This document shows positions 27,500 to 35,448 of a stretch of 64,000 bases of DNA, piece by piece (the stretch's first letter is position 1; each line of letters opens with the position of its first letter). Below the pieces are notes generated by a model, which was given only the letters and a program-made list of their open reading frames with translations, had not been told where the DNA came from and searched no databases. The position numbers were made by a program, and so were the translations under genes. The stretch is from an uncultured bacterium (GTDB lineage Bacteria > Actinomycetota > Coriobacteriia > Coriobacteriales > Coriobacteriaceae): contig CAJMQJ010000004.1 in NCBI GenBank assembly GCA_905215525.1, positions 1 through 64,000 of the forward strand, read 5' to 3'.

Positions 27500-28222
27500 A
27501 TGGGCTTCCTTGACGAGATTAAAAATAAGATGCACCTGGGCGGCCAGCAGGGTTACGACCAGGGTTATGGCCAGGACGACGACTACGGCTACGATGACGG
27601 CTATGACGATAGTTATCAGGGCAACGGCTACGGCGGTGCTTCGGGCGAGGGCTTCTACACCCAAGACGAGCCGAGCAACGGCCTGCTTGGTCAGACGCGC
27701 CGCGGTGAAGCTGAGTCGGTTGCCGTGTATACGCGCTCCGGTCAGCTGGTCGGCGATGACTCCCGCCATGCCACGACGTATAACCCGCCTTCGCGCTCGC
27801 AGGACAGTGTTGCGAGCGGTTATCGTCCTGGTGCCTATGACACGCCGTCGAGCTACGCCGAGAACACCCGCGCCCGTGCCGCCGCTGCGCCCGCGCCTGC
27901 ACCGAGTGATGCCTCGGCCTATGCGAGCAATATCATCAACGCCACGCCGCAGCTGCCGGCCTATGTCCTGCGCCCCGAGAGCTATGACGACGTGGAGACC
28001 GTGGTGCGCCGCGTTCGCACCAAGCAGCCTGTCGCACTGATTTTTGTGGGCGTACGCACCGAAGTTGCTAAGCGCGTCTTGGACTTCTCTTACGGCTTTG
28101 CCTGCGGTCTGGGTGCCACGGTCAAGGAGGTGGGCGACCGCGTGTTCATGGTGCTGCCCGCCGGCTGCGAGGTCAAAGATTCCGATCTCAAGAAGCTTCG
28201 TGCCGACGGCTACCTTAAGTAA
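27500..28222 (+). CDS. sepF: Cell division protein SepF
   Basis: SepF anchors FtsZ to the membrane and shapes the septum; it replaces FtsA in actinobacteria. The 240-residue protein begins with the amphipathic membrane helix GFLDEIKNKMHL, has a Gly/Tyr/Asp/Gln-rich linker (about residues 15-150), then the SepF core with LRPESYDDVETVV and the dimer segment AKRVLDFSYGFACGL. The linker is longer than in B. subtilis. ATG 27500 is used, since this puts the amphipathic helix at the N-terminus. Confidence 0.93.
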   Translation: MGFLDEIKNKMHLGGQQGYDQGYGQDDDYGYDDGYDDSYQGNGYGGASGEGFYTQDEPSNGLLGQTRRGEAESVAVYTRSGQLVGDDSRHATTYNPPSRSQDSVASGYRPGAYDTPSSYAENTRARAAAAPAPAPSDASAYASNIINATPQLPAYVLRPESYDDVETVVRRVRTKQPVALIFVGVRTEVAKRVLDFSYGFACGLGATVKEVGDRVFMVLPAGCEVKDSDLKKLRADGYLK

Positions 28223-28243
28223 AGACAAGACGAGGAGATTCCC

Positions 28244-28525
28244 ATCAACATCTACACTATCGTCCAGCTGGTCAACACGCTGTTCAACTTCTATTCCACG
28301 CTCATTGTCGTCTACTGCTTTATGACGTGGATTCCCATGAAGCAGGGTGGTTTGCTTCAGGATATTGCTGCGGTGCTCGATAGCGTGTGCGGTCCGTGGC
28401 TCAACCTGTTCCGTCGTTTCATCCCGCCGATGGGCGGTATCGATTTTTCGCCGGTCGTTGCGATTATTGCGTTGCAGTTGGTGCAGAGGCTGGTTCTGCA
28501 GCTTCTTATAGGTATACTCGTATAG
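28244..28525 (+). CDS. yggT: YggT family membrane protein with unusual start
   Basis: YggT-family proteins are small two-helix membrane proteins found next to sepF. Reading starts at residue NIYTIVQLVNTLFNFYS and runs through VYCFMTWIPMK, GPWLNLFRRFIPPMGGIDFSPVVA to a final hydrophobic helix, giving about 93 residues, the normal size. There is no ATG, GTG or TTG between the sepF stop and the first helix. The ribosome site GAGGAG (28232-28237) is followed six bases later by ATC, which appears to be the start. The only in-frame ATG (28322) would remove the first helix. ATC start or a base error are both possible. Confidence 0.75.
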   Translation: MNIYTIVQLVNTLFNFYSTLIVVYCFMTWIPMKQGGLLQDIAAVLDSVCGPWLNLFRRFIPPMGGIDFSPVVAIIALQLVQRLVLQLLIGILV

Positions 28526-28586
28526 AACTGACTTAGTAACTTACGTCGGGCGTGTAGCGCCGAGGCGATGAAAAAGGAGACTTGTT

Positions 28587-29264
28587 ATGGCTATTACCCC
28601 TGCAGACATCCAGGCTCAGACTTTCTCTGAGGCCAAGCGTGGCTACGATCCCGCCGAGGTCGACGTCTTCTTGGAGACGCTGTCCTCCGAGGTTGACGCT
28701 ATGCTCGCTAAGATCGTCGACCTTAAGGGTCGCCTGACTGCTACCGAGCAGCAGCTTGCCGATGCGCAGGCTCAGCTTGCCCAGGCTCAGGATGCCACCG
28801 CCCAAGCCGTTCCTGCCGCCCCCGTGGCTGCTCCCGCCCCTGACTTCTCCGCTCAGGAGCGCCAGATTTCCGCTGCCCTGATCGCTGCCCAGCAGACCGC
28901 TGAGACCATCGTCAACGATGCCAACGAGAACGCTGAGCGTATCCGCAACGAGGCTGACGCTAAGGCACGCGAGGTTATCCGCCAGGCTCTGACCGAGAAG
29001 CAGGCCGAGCTCGAGGAAATCGACCGTCTGAAGGCTTCCCGCGAGGAGTTCAAGGCCGAGTATCTCAAGCTCATCCAGCACTTTATGGACGACGCCCAGA
29101 ACTCCTTCCCGGCCGACCTCATGGCCTCCACGCCGGTCGGTTCTGCCGCTTCTCCCGCGGTGACCGTTCCCGCCGCCGAGCCGCTGCCCGTCGCCGATCC
29201 GGTTGTCCCCGTGGCCGATCCCTTTGCCCCGATCGACAACTTTGCTGCCGACGACCTGGACTAA
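28587..29264 (+). CDS. divIVA: DivIVA-domain polar/septal protein
   Basis: DivIVA marks curved membranes at poles and septa and recruits growth or division factors. The 225-residue protein has the N-terminal membrane-binding domain (ITPADIQAQTFSEAKRGYDPAEVDVFLETL), two coiled-coil stretches (about residues 30-65 and 90-165) separated by an Ala/Pro linker, and a Pro/Ala/Asp-rich C-terminus. AAGGAG precedes the ATG. It ends the ftsZ-to-divIVA string and has a strong terminator. Confidence 0.9.
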   Translation: MAITPADIQAQTFSEAKRGYDPAEVDVFLETLSSEVDAMLAKIVDLKGRLTATEQQLADAQAQLAQAQDATAQAVPAAPVAAPAPDFSAQERQISAALIAAQQTAETIVNDANENAERIRNEADAKAREVIRQALTEKQAELEEIDRLKASREEFKAEYLKLIQHFMDDAQNSFPADLMASTPVGSAASPAVTVPAAEPLPVADPVVPVADPFAPIDNFAADDLD

Positions 29265-29290
29265 CATTCGGCCTACAATTTAGTGCCTAG

Positions 29291-29320
29291 AAAGGACCCG
29301 CAGCTTGCGGGTCCTTTTTT
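29291..29320 (+). terminator. Intrinsic terminator after divIVA
   Basis: A perfect 12-bp stem (29291-29302 with 29306-29317) with a GCT loop and a T run within and after the 3 prime arm. Confidence 0.93.
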
Positions 29321-29344
29321 ATGACTGTGCCGGGGTGCGTAACA

Positions 29345-29383
29345 TAAAAAACCGAGCCCTGCACATAGTGGCGCAGAACTCGG
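29345..29383 (-). terminator. Terminator of the nitroreductase gene
   Basis: On the - strand an interrupted stem (CCGAG...CTCGG with inner CTGC/GCGCAG) is followed by six T residues (A run 29346-29351 on +). It lies about 50 bases beyond the nitroreductase stop. Confidence 0.7.
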
Positions 29384-29431
29384 CGAACGGGTGAGCGGTC
29401 AAGGGTAGGTTTTAAGGCATGTCCCAAAAAT

Positions 29432-29962
29432 CTACTTGAGGAGGAAGTCGGAGAGGGGAATGGTGCGGGCCTCGCGATGCTCGGGGTCTGCGATGTGGTC
29501 GGCAGGATAGCCACAGACGAGCATGTGATAGGGATAGACACCCTCGGGCAGGTTGAACTGCTCGCGGGCTAGCTCGGGCTTAAAATGGCATACCCAGCAC
29601 GTTCCCAGACCTTGCTCCTCGGCCTCCATCATCATCTGATCGCAAACAATCGAGGTGTCGATGGCACTCGAGTTCATCTGGTCATAGGGGCGAACCCAAG
29701 CGTCGCCGGTAACGCTGCAAATAAGGAAGACAAGCGGAGCCCCAAAGATGGACCCATCACGAGCAAACCGAGGCTGACAAGCAGCAGCCTTCTCCAACAG
29801 CTCAGGCGTATCCAGCACCATCACACGGGCTGGATGATTATTACAAGCAGAAGGAGCAATACGCCCAGCCTCAACAATGGCATCCACAACAGTTTGCTCA
29901 ACAGAACGATTCTCAAACTCGCGACAAGAATACCGAGACCGAGCCAGATCCAAATAAGACAT
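29432..29962 (-). CDS. Nitroreductase family FMN protein
   Basis: This 176-residue protein has the nitroreductase fold signatures: SYLDLARSRYSCREFENRSV at the N-terminus (FMN phosphate-binding Arg/Ser), GRIAPSACNNHPARVMVL, and the C-terminal GLGTCWVCHFKPE cofactor segment. The substrate is unknown; such flavoproteins reduce nitro compounds, quinones or flavins. ATG 29962 is chosen because AGGAGG lies 7 bases upstream; the longer frame would add an unlikely hydrophobic stretch. Upstream DNA (29965-30010) is AT-rich and probably holds its promoter. Confidence 0.88.
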   Translation of the reverse strand: MSYLDLARSRYSCREFENRSVEQTVVDAIVEAGRIAPSACNNHPARVMVLDTPELLEKAAACQPRFARDGSIFGAPLVFLICSVTGDAWVRPYDQMNSSAIDTSIVCDQMMMEAEEQGLGTCWVCHFKPELAREQFNLPEGVYPYHMLVCGYPADHIADPEHREARTIPLSDFLLK

Positions 29963-30145
29963 ACAAGCCCTCCTAAAATTAAAAATCAAACAAACCAAAA
30001 GTAACCCAAAGAGTACCCAAAGCAGCAATCAGCCAAACGCTCATCAAGGGCCAAAGTGTCCGAACGGGTACCATAGGTCCCTTCAGCCAAACCCCCATCG
30101 CGCTAAATCTATCAGCCAAAGTTCCCAATGGTGGTGCATAAGGGA

Positions 30146-30224
30146 GCGGGCCCGGCCACTAATAACCTTTTGAACGACTCTGCTTGCAGCCGGAGTGAAA
30201 AAGGTTATTAGTGGCCGGGCCCGC
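30146..30224. repeat. Long intergenic palindrome (26-bp arms)
   Basis: Perfect 26-bp inverted arms at 30146-30171 and 30199-30224 flank a 27-base loop that itself carries ACTC/GAGT. It lies between the 3 prime end of the DUF47 gene and the nitroreductase promoter. There is no T run at the base on either strand, so it is not a standard intrinsic terminator. The arm shares a GGGCC...GGC-AC...TAAC-TTTT pattern with the palindrome at 44684-44812. Confidence 0.85.
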
Positions 30225-30248
30225 GACCGGTGGGACATGTACCCCCAA

Positions 30249-30872
30249 TTAACTGTTCTTCATGACAATCGAATCCACAACATCGGCCACATTCTCGCAG
30301 CAGTCGGCGCAGTACTCCAGGAAGGCGTAGACGTCACGCCAAGCGATGACCTCGAGCGGATCCTTGCCGTTAACGTGCAGGTTACGCATGGCGTTGATAT
30401 AGAGCTCGTCGGCCTCGGACTCGATGGTGTTGATCTGGATGACGAGCTCGCGCAGCGTCTTGGACTTGCGGTAGTTGGGCAGCTCGACCATCAGGTCCTT
30501 CATGGCGCGGCAGGCGTCGGTCACCTTGTGGGCGATGACGATGGCGTCGGGATGGATGCTCTGGATGTTGGTGAAGTAGACGCGCTGCACGACGCCCTCG
30601 ATACGGTCGAGCACGGTGTCGAGCGAGCAGCTCATCAGATCCAGGTCCTCGCGCTCAAGCGGGGTGATAAAGGCCGTGAGCAGGGCGTCCTCAAGCTCAT
30701 GGTGCTTCTTGTCGGCCGCATGCTCGATCGCGTGCATCTTGTCGAGCATATCGTGAATCTTCGCGGGATCGAAGTTCTCGAAAATCTTGGTAAGCAGCTC
30801 GGCGGCCTGGACGGCAAGGTCGGCGCAGGCGACGTAGTTGTCAAAGTAGAATGAATCGGGTTTCTTTGCCAT
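30249..30872 (-). CDS. DUF47 PhoU-like protein paired with Pit
   Basis: This 207-residue helical protein is of the DUF47/PhoU-like family, which accompanies Pit phosphate transporters and probably modulates them. It contains the characteristic IEHAADKKHHELEDAL (about residues 48-63) and INTIESEADELYINAM (about 147-162) helices with their metal-binding acidic patterns. It lies 67 bases downstream of pit on the same strand, so the two form an operon. The C-terminus includes CADCCENVADVVDSI, normal for the family. Confidence 0.9.
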   Translation of the reverse strand: MAKKPDSFYFDNYVACADLAVQAAELLTKIFENFDPAKIHDMLDKMHAIEHAADKKHHELEDALLTAFITPLEREDLDLMSCSLDTVLDRIEGVVQRVYFTNIQSIHPDAIVIAHKVTDACRAMKDLMVELPNYRKSKTLRELVIQINTIESEADELYINAMRNLHVNGKDPLEVIAWRDVYAFLEYCADCCENVADVVDSIVMKNS

Positions 30873-30939
30873 GAGTGGGTCCTTTCGAGGCGAAGACGGG
30901 TGGGCGAAGTTTTGCGGTCCGGATGGACGCTCGGTGTGG

Positions 30940-31989
30940 CTAGAGGAACATCATGAACAGCTTGGCCATGACAAAGCTGATGAGTCCGCAGGCGGGGAAG
31001 GTGAAGAACCAGGTGAACATCATGTCCTTGACGACGCCGAAGTTGATGGCCGAGAGGCGTTTGACGGCACCGACGCCCATGATGGCGCAGGTCTTGATGT
31101 GCGTGGAGGACACGGGGATGCCGGTAAGGGTGGCAAGCAGCAGGTTCGCGGCGCCCGCCAGGTCGGCGGAGAAGCCCTGGTACTTTTCGAGCTTGACCAT
31201 GCTCTGGCCAACGGACTTGATGATGCGCTCGCCGCCCACGCTGGTGCCGATGCCCATGGTGGCCGAGCATAGCAGCATAATCCAGATGGGGATGCCGGCA
31301 TCGCCGACGCTCGTCTGGCCGCTGGCAAAGGCCACGCCTAAAAAGAGCACGCCGATGAACTTCTGTCCATCCTGCGCGCCGTGCATAAAGCTCATGGCCG
31401 CAGCGCTCGCGATCTGAGCGTATTTAAAGAAGACATTGGCACGTCGCCTGTTGGCGGCGGCGAAAAGAATCGAGACGAGCTTGCACAGGACCCAGCCCAT
31501 GACAAAGCCCAGACCGATGGAGAGCGCCAGGCCGTAGATGACCTTCATCCACTCGTGGACGTTGACGCTGCTCGCACCGCCGAGGGCGATGGCGGCACCG
31601 GTCAGGCCGGCGATAAGGCTGTGGCTTTGCGAGGTGGGGATGCCAAAACGCGACGCTGTGGCGCCGTAGACGACGATGGAGAACAGCGCCGCGCACAGAC
31701 AGGCGAGCGCCATGGTGCTGTTTCCGCCAAAGTCGACAATATGGGAGATGGTGTTGGCGACGCTCGCGTTAAAGTGCGTCATGATGAGCACGCCCAAGAA
31801 GTTGAATGCGGCACTCATGAGAATGGCGGTGCGGGCGGGCATACAACGCGTGGTGACGCAGGTCGCGATGGCGTTGGGCGCGTCGGTCCATCCGTTGACG
31901 AAGATGGCGCCGAGTGCGAGGATCACGGTGACGGCAAGGACTGGGTTCGACACAAGTTGGCCGAGGAAGGTTGAGAACGTTACGTCCAT
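30940..31989 (-). CDS. pit: Low-affinity inorganic phosphate transporter (Pit)
   Basis: This 349-residue membrane protein belongs to the PiT family, which imports metal-phosphate with protons or sodium. About ten helices are visible. Both inverted family signatures are present: GWTDAPNAIATCVTTR near residue 33 and the second-half FMHGAQDGQKFIGV near residue 200. It heads a two-gene - strand operon with the DUF47 gene. With pstSCAB it gives the cell a second phosphate route within 10 kb. Confidence 0.93.
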   Translation of the reverse strand: MDVTFSTFLGQLVSNPVLAVTVILALGAIFVNGWTDAPNAIATCVTTRCMPARTAILMSAAFNFLGVLIMTHFNASVANTISHIVDFGGNSTMALACLCAALFSIVVYGATASRFGIPTSQSHSLIAGLTGAAIALGGASSVNVHEWMKVIYGLALSIGLGFVMGWVLCKLVSILFAAANRRRANVFFKYAQIASAAAMSFMHGAQDGQKFIGVLFLGVAFASGQTSVGDAGIPIWIMLLCSATMGIGTSVGGERIIKSVGQSMVKLEKYQGFSADLAGAANLLLATLTGIPVSSTHIKTCAIMGVGAVKRLSAINFGVVKDMMFTWFFTFPACGLISFVMAKLFMMFL

Positions 31990-32203
31990 GTATGGGCTTT
32001 CTCGAAGTTTGCAGACACGTTACAAAAACATGATAAATCGTATCACCTCCTGTGGGCTTCTTTACCGAGTTCTGATGGGAGAAGTGAATTTTTTGGCACT
32101 AACATTGAATATTAGCCCTGTTGACCGCGGGTGTTCTTTTTGCTAACACGTCGTGCGGACGTGCACATGCGGTCCGACACGCCAAAACCACAGCCTGTTC
32201 GCT

Positions 32204-32232
32204 TTACAATATACAAACATGCGTTCGATAAT
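32204..32232 (+). promoter_or_regulatory. Promoter with LexA-like box, giving a leaderless mRNA
   Basis: TTACAA (32204-32209), a 17-base spacer and GATAAT (32227-32232) form a good promoter whose expected start point is the A of the ATG at 32239. The spacer contains AAACATGCGTTC (32215-32226), one base from the GAAC-N4-GTTC core bound by LexA in many Gram-positives. Confidence 0.5.
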
Positions 32233-32238
32233 AGGAGC

Positions 32239-32577
32239 ATGGAATATCGACAGACAGATGGCAAAACTCGGCGCGTGCACAAGCAGTATGTGGACGTCGT
32301 GGCCCGCATCCTCGCGGGCGGACAGGTTGTGCCGGTTACCGTCTGCTGGGTTGACGGTCGCTGCTTTACGATTGACGAGATTGTCTCGTCCACCGGTTTT
32401 GGCCTGACGGTTCACGGCATTCGTACGGCAACCTATAAGGTACGTTTTGGCGGGCATGCGACCGAGTTGTATCTGGAGGACCAGGCGCGCGAACGGCCGG
32501 ACGGCTCGCAGGCCCACGTGATGCGTTGGTGGGTCTGGGCGTTTGACCGCACGCTCGAGGGCGAGCGCCGTAGGTAG
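32239..32577 (+). CDS. Small beta-rich protein, possibly SOS-regulated
   Basis: This 112-residue protein is not clearly recognised. It contains VPVTVCWVDGRCFTIDEI and TATYKVRFGGHATELYLE followed by WWVWAF, a pattern like DUF6504-type proteins that accompany translesion-repair genes in actinobacteria; this match is from memory and tentative. ATG 32239 is preferred because a -10 element lies 6 bases before it, which fits a leaderless mRNA. GGAG one base before the ATG is too close to be a normal ribosome site. A LexA-like box in the promoter supports a DNA-damage role, but no repair gene is adjacent. Confidence 0.6.
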   Translation: MEYRQTDGKTRRVHKQYVDVVARILAGGQVVPVTVCWVDGRCFTIDEIVSSTGFGLTVHGIRTATYKVRFGGHATELYLEDQARERPDGSQAHVMRWWVWAFDRTLEGERRR

Positions 32578-32661
32578 GGACGCACGGCGTTCGGGTACAA
32601 TGGTAGGAATCTTGTCATCTGCTGCGCCGTCATTCGCGGCGCTTTTTGAAAGGACGAAGCT

Positions 32662-33357
32662 ATGAACGATATCCAGGGCTATCAGAACGGCCCCGTCGAG
32701 ACCGGCGCAAGCCGCGCCAAGGAGATGTCGCCGCGCGCGTACAATCTCGCCATGTCTGCCCTGATCTTCTTGGGCTTTTGCGCCATGGGCGCCGGCGCCT
32801 ACTTTACGAGCACCATGTCGTTTGCGCGCATGATGATGAGCGGGGCCGCCCTGCCGCTGGTTTTTGGCTCGTTTATCCTGACCATTGTCGGCATCGTCAT
32901 GATGTCAGCTGCCGCCAGCAAGCAGTCCGTGGGCCTGTCCCTTGTGGGCTACGTAATCTTTGCGAGTACCTTTGGCCTGACCGCGTCGTTTGGCCTTGCC
33001 AACTACGACCTGCCCACCATCAACACTGCCTTTATCGCCACGGCCGCCATCACCTTTGTCTTTGGCGCCTTGGGCGTGACGTTCCCCAAGTTTTTCCAGC
33101 GCGTATATGGCATCGGTTTTGGCATTCTGCTCGCCACTATTCTGGTTGAGATCGTGCTGATGTTCATGGGCGTCTCGCAGACCATCACCGACCTGATCGT
33201 GATCGTGGTGTTCGCCGGCTTTATTGGTTACGACACCTATGTTGCCACGACGGTGCCACCCACGCTGCCCAATGCGGTGCTCATGGCGTCCAATCTGTTC
33301 GTGGACATTATCAACGTGTTCCTACGCATCCTGAACATCCTCGGCCGTCGCGATTAA
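32662..33357 (+). CDS. Bax inhibitor-1 (TMBIM/YccA) family membrane protein
   Basis: This 231-residue protein has seven predicted membrane helices after a polar N-terminus of about 25 residues. The last part carries the family motif GFIGYDTYVA and a final ASNLFVDIINVFLRIL segment, the Bax inhibitor-1 signature. Bacterial members are proposed pH-sensitive calcium leak channels or FtsH regulators; which applies here is unknown. GAAAGGA precedes the ATG. A terminator follows at 33407-33432. Confidence 0.9.
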   Translation: MNDIQGYQNGPVETGASRAKEMSPRAYNLAMSALIFLGFCAMGAGAYFTSTMSFARMMMSGAALPLVFGSFILTIVGIVMMSAAASKQSVGLSLVGYVIFASTFGLTASFGLANYDLPTINTAFIATAAITFVFGALGVTFPKFFQRVYGIGFGILLATILVEIVLMFMGVSQTITDLIVIVVFAGFIGYDTYVATTVPPTLPNAVLMASNLFVDIINVFLRILNILGRRD

Positions 33358-33406
33358 AACGCGGCATTGCGATGCTTCCTGCCGGACACGGTAAAACGAT
33401 GCGAAA

Positions 33407-33432
33407 GGCGGTCCTTCGGGGCCGTCTTTTTT
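33407..33432 (+). terminator. Intrinsic terminator after Bax-inhibitor gene
   Basis: An 8-bp stem (GGCGGTCC / GGGCCGTC with G-U pairs) capped by TTCG is followed by six T residues. Confidence 0.85.
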
Positions 33433-33497
33433 GTGCGCGGCGGGGTATCATGGATGGGAAAAGCCGATAGCGGCAGCGACAGGAAAGGTGGCCATGT

Positions 33498-34631
33498 ATG
33501 GCAGACGTCGACAACAGGAACCGTAACCGCAGGTCCAACCGAGCGGGTCAGCCTAATCCCAAGCGCGAGGCCCGTGCCAAGGCCGCCGAGCGCCATGTGA
33601 TGACTGTGTCCGAGGCCTGCGCCAAGGATATCGAGCGTTCGCTTGCTGGTGTTCGCGAGTTTGACGGCATGCCCGCCGGCTTTGTCGCGGCGATGAAGGC
33701 CAAGGTTCAGACTGCTGTGGCCCCCGAAGAGCAGGTCGCCGAGGACGTCGAGAACGCGGAGACTGCCGAGGTCGAGGCGGCGCCCGAGACCGAGGCGGCG
33801 CCCGAGCCCGTCGAGGAGCCTGCCGAGGAAATCGCCGAAGCTGAGTCCGCGCCTGCTGAGGAGCCCGCTCCGGTCCTGCCCGAGGTCACTGTGCTTGATG
33901 CCTCCGCCACGCAGGCAATCCTCGATAACGGTCGCGGCTATGCGCAGTTCTGCGACATGGCCGTGCTCGCCTTTGCCTCGTTTACCAATCCGGGCGGTGG
34001 ATATATTCAGGGTTATCTGGGCCAGGAGGCCACGCTGTGCGCCGATTCGTATCTGTACAACGTCCTCGATAAGCAGCGTAAATGGTACGGTGAGAACCGT
34101 CGCCGCAACATCAACTGTGAGCTGTACCGCAACCGTGCGCTGGTGGTGCCCGCGGTGCGCTTCGAGCGCAAGCATGTGCACGCCTATGCCGACGTGATCG
34201 TCGCCGCTGCACCCAACGCCAAGCGTGCTCGCCAGGAGTACCGCGTGAGCGACGATGCCTTGCTTGACGCCCTGCGCGACCGCATTCGCTTTGTGCTTGC
34301 TATCTGCGATGAGCTTGGCCGCGAGAAGCTCGTACTGGGTGCTTGGGGCTGCGAGAACAACGGCTTTGACGCAGAGGCCGTGGCCGAGCTCTTCCGCAAG
34401 GAGCTCGCATCGGGCGACTTCAAGGTCAAGCAGGTCTTCTTTGCCGTGCCCTCTACGCGCTGGGACGAGGACTTCGCCAAATTCGAGCACGTGCTGGCAA
34501 ACTTCCCCGAGCAAAACGAGGAGTCCTATGCTCAGGTTGCCGCCCGCGCCGCAGCCGCCCGTGCCGCCGAGCAGGCTCAGACCGCTGCCGAGGATGACGA
34601 GGATGACGACGACTGGCGCAAGTGCCTGTAA
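33498..34631 (+). CDS. PARG-like macrodomain protein (TIGR02452 type)
   Basis: The 377-residue protein has a basic N-terminus, a Glu/Ala/Pro-rich low-complexity linker (about residues 75-128), then a domain of the microbial PARG/TIGR02452 type. Motifs are SFTNPGGGYIQGYLGQEATL (161-180), a late VLGAWGCENNGFD and an FxxVP strand. Bacterial and human PARG enzymes carry NPGGG...QEE, where the second Glu is catalytic. Here the motif reads QEA (176-178), so hydrolysis of ADP-ribose polymers may be lost while binding is kept. The C-terminus is Ala/Asp-rich. The partner or substrate is unknown. Confidence 0.85.
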   Translation: MADVDNRNRNRRSNRAGQPNPKREARAKAAERHVMTVSEACAKDIERSLAGVREFDGMPAGFVAAMKAKVQTAVAPEEQVAEDVENAETAEVEAAPETEAAPEPVEEPAEEIAEAESAPAEEPAPVLPEVTVLDASATQAILDNGRGYAQFCDMAVLAFASFTNPGGGYIQGYLGQEATLCADSYLYNVLDKQRKWYGENRRRNINCELYRNRALVVPAVRFERKHVHAYADVIVAAAPNAKRARQEYRVSDDALLDALRDRIRFVLAICDELGREKLVLGAWGCENNGFDAEAVAELFRKELASGDFKVKQVFFAVPSTRWDEDFAKFEHVLANFPEQNEESYAQVAARAAAARAAEQAQTAAEDDEDDDDWRKCL

Positions 34632-34656
34632 ACGGTGCTCGTGATGCGATATACCG

Positions 34657-34690
34657 AGCCGACGGGAGAGGCTGCTCCTGTCGGCTTTTT
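34657..34690 (+). terminator. Intrinsic terminator after PARG-like gene
   Basis: A 12-bp stem (AGCCGACGGGAG / CTCCTGTCGGCT, one G-U pair) is followed by a T run, 25 bases after the stop. Confidence 0.88.
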
Positions 34691-34709
34691 ATTGAGTGGG
34701 GAGCTTACG

Positions 34710-35369
34710 ATGAAAAACGTTCTGTGCTTTGGTGACAGCAACACCTATGGTTACGATCCGGCGGGCATGCGCGACGGTACCGCGGTGCGCTATGCGCAGG
34801 ATGTGCGCTGGTGTGGCGTGGTCCAACGTGACTTAGGCGAGGGCTGGCATGTAATTGAAGAAGGCCTCAACGGCCGCACGACGGTACGCGACGACATGTG
34901 CCATCTGGACACTAACCTCAACGGCATTCGCGCGCTTCCGATGCTGCTCGAGGCTCATAAGCCGCTGGACGCCATTGTGATCATGCTGGGCACCAACGAC
35001 TGTAAGACGGTCTTTAACGTGACAGCTTCCGATATCGCCCGTGGCGCCATGGCGCTGATTCGCGCCGTCCGCGCGTTTCCGTGGACCGACGCTGCGCCTC
35101 GCCCGCGCATCCTGCTGATGGCTCCTATCAAGATCAAGCCGCAGATCGCCGATGTATATATGACCGATTTTGACGAGCGTTCCGTCGAGGCATCTGAACA
35201 TTTTGGCGAGTACTATGCGCACGTGGCCGAGCAGTTTGGCTGCGACTTTTTGAATGCCGCCGAGTTTGCCGAGCCGGGCGATATCGACTATCTGCATATG
35301 ATGCCCGAAAGCCACGAGAGCTTGGGACATGCCGTGGCAGCCAAGCTCCAAGAGATGCTCGGTGAGTAG
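34710..35369 (+). CDS. SGNH/GDSL hydrolase
   Basis: This 219-residue protein has the SGNH hydrolase blocks: GDSNTYG with the nucleophile Ser10, a central Gly-containing NGRT block, IVIMLGTNDCK (block III), and the C-terminal DYLH (Asp193, His196) that completes the triad. It resembles arylesterase-like cytosolic GDSL enzymes; the substrate is unknown. There is no signal peptide. ATG 34710 follows GGGGAG and puts the GDS motif at the expected distance from the N-terminus. Confidence 0.9.
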   Translation: MKNVLCFGDSNTYGYDPAGMRDGTAVRYAQDVRWCGVVQRDLGEGWHVIEEGLNGRTTVRDDMCHLDTNLNGIRALPMLLEAHKPLDAIVIMLGTNDCKTVFNVTASDIARGAMALIRAVRAFPWTDAAPRPRILLMAPIKIKPQIADVYMTDFDERSVEASEHFGEYYAHVAEQFGCDFLNAAEFAEPGDIDYLHMMPESHESLGHAVAAKLQEMLGE

Positions 35370-35381
35370 CGCGACCCCAAG

Positions 35382-35418
35382 CCACCGCAAAGGGGGCAGG
35401 CACCTTTGTGGTGGTTTT
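35382..35418 (+). terminator. Intrinsic terminator after SGNH hydrolase gene
   Basis: A 12-bp stem (CCACCGCAAAGG / CCTTTGTGGTGG, one G-U pair) is followed by four T residues, 12 bases after the stop. Confidence 0.82.
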
Positions 35419-35448
35419 GCCCGGGTAAACGAACGGATTGGCTGCCAT

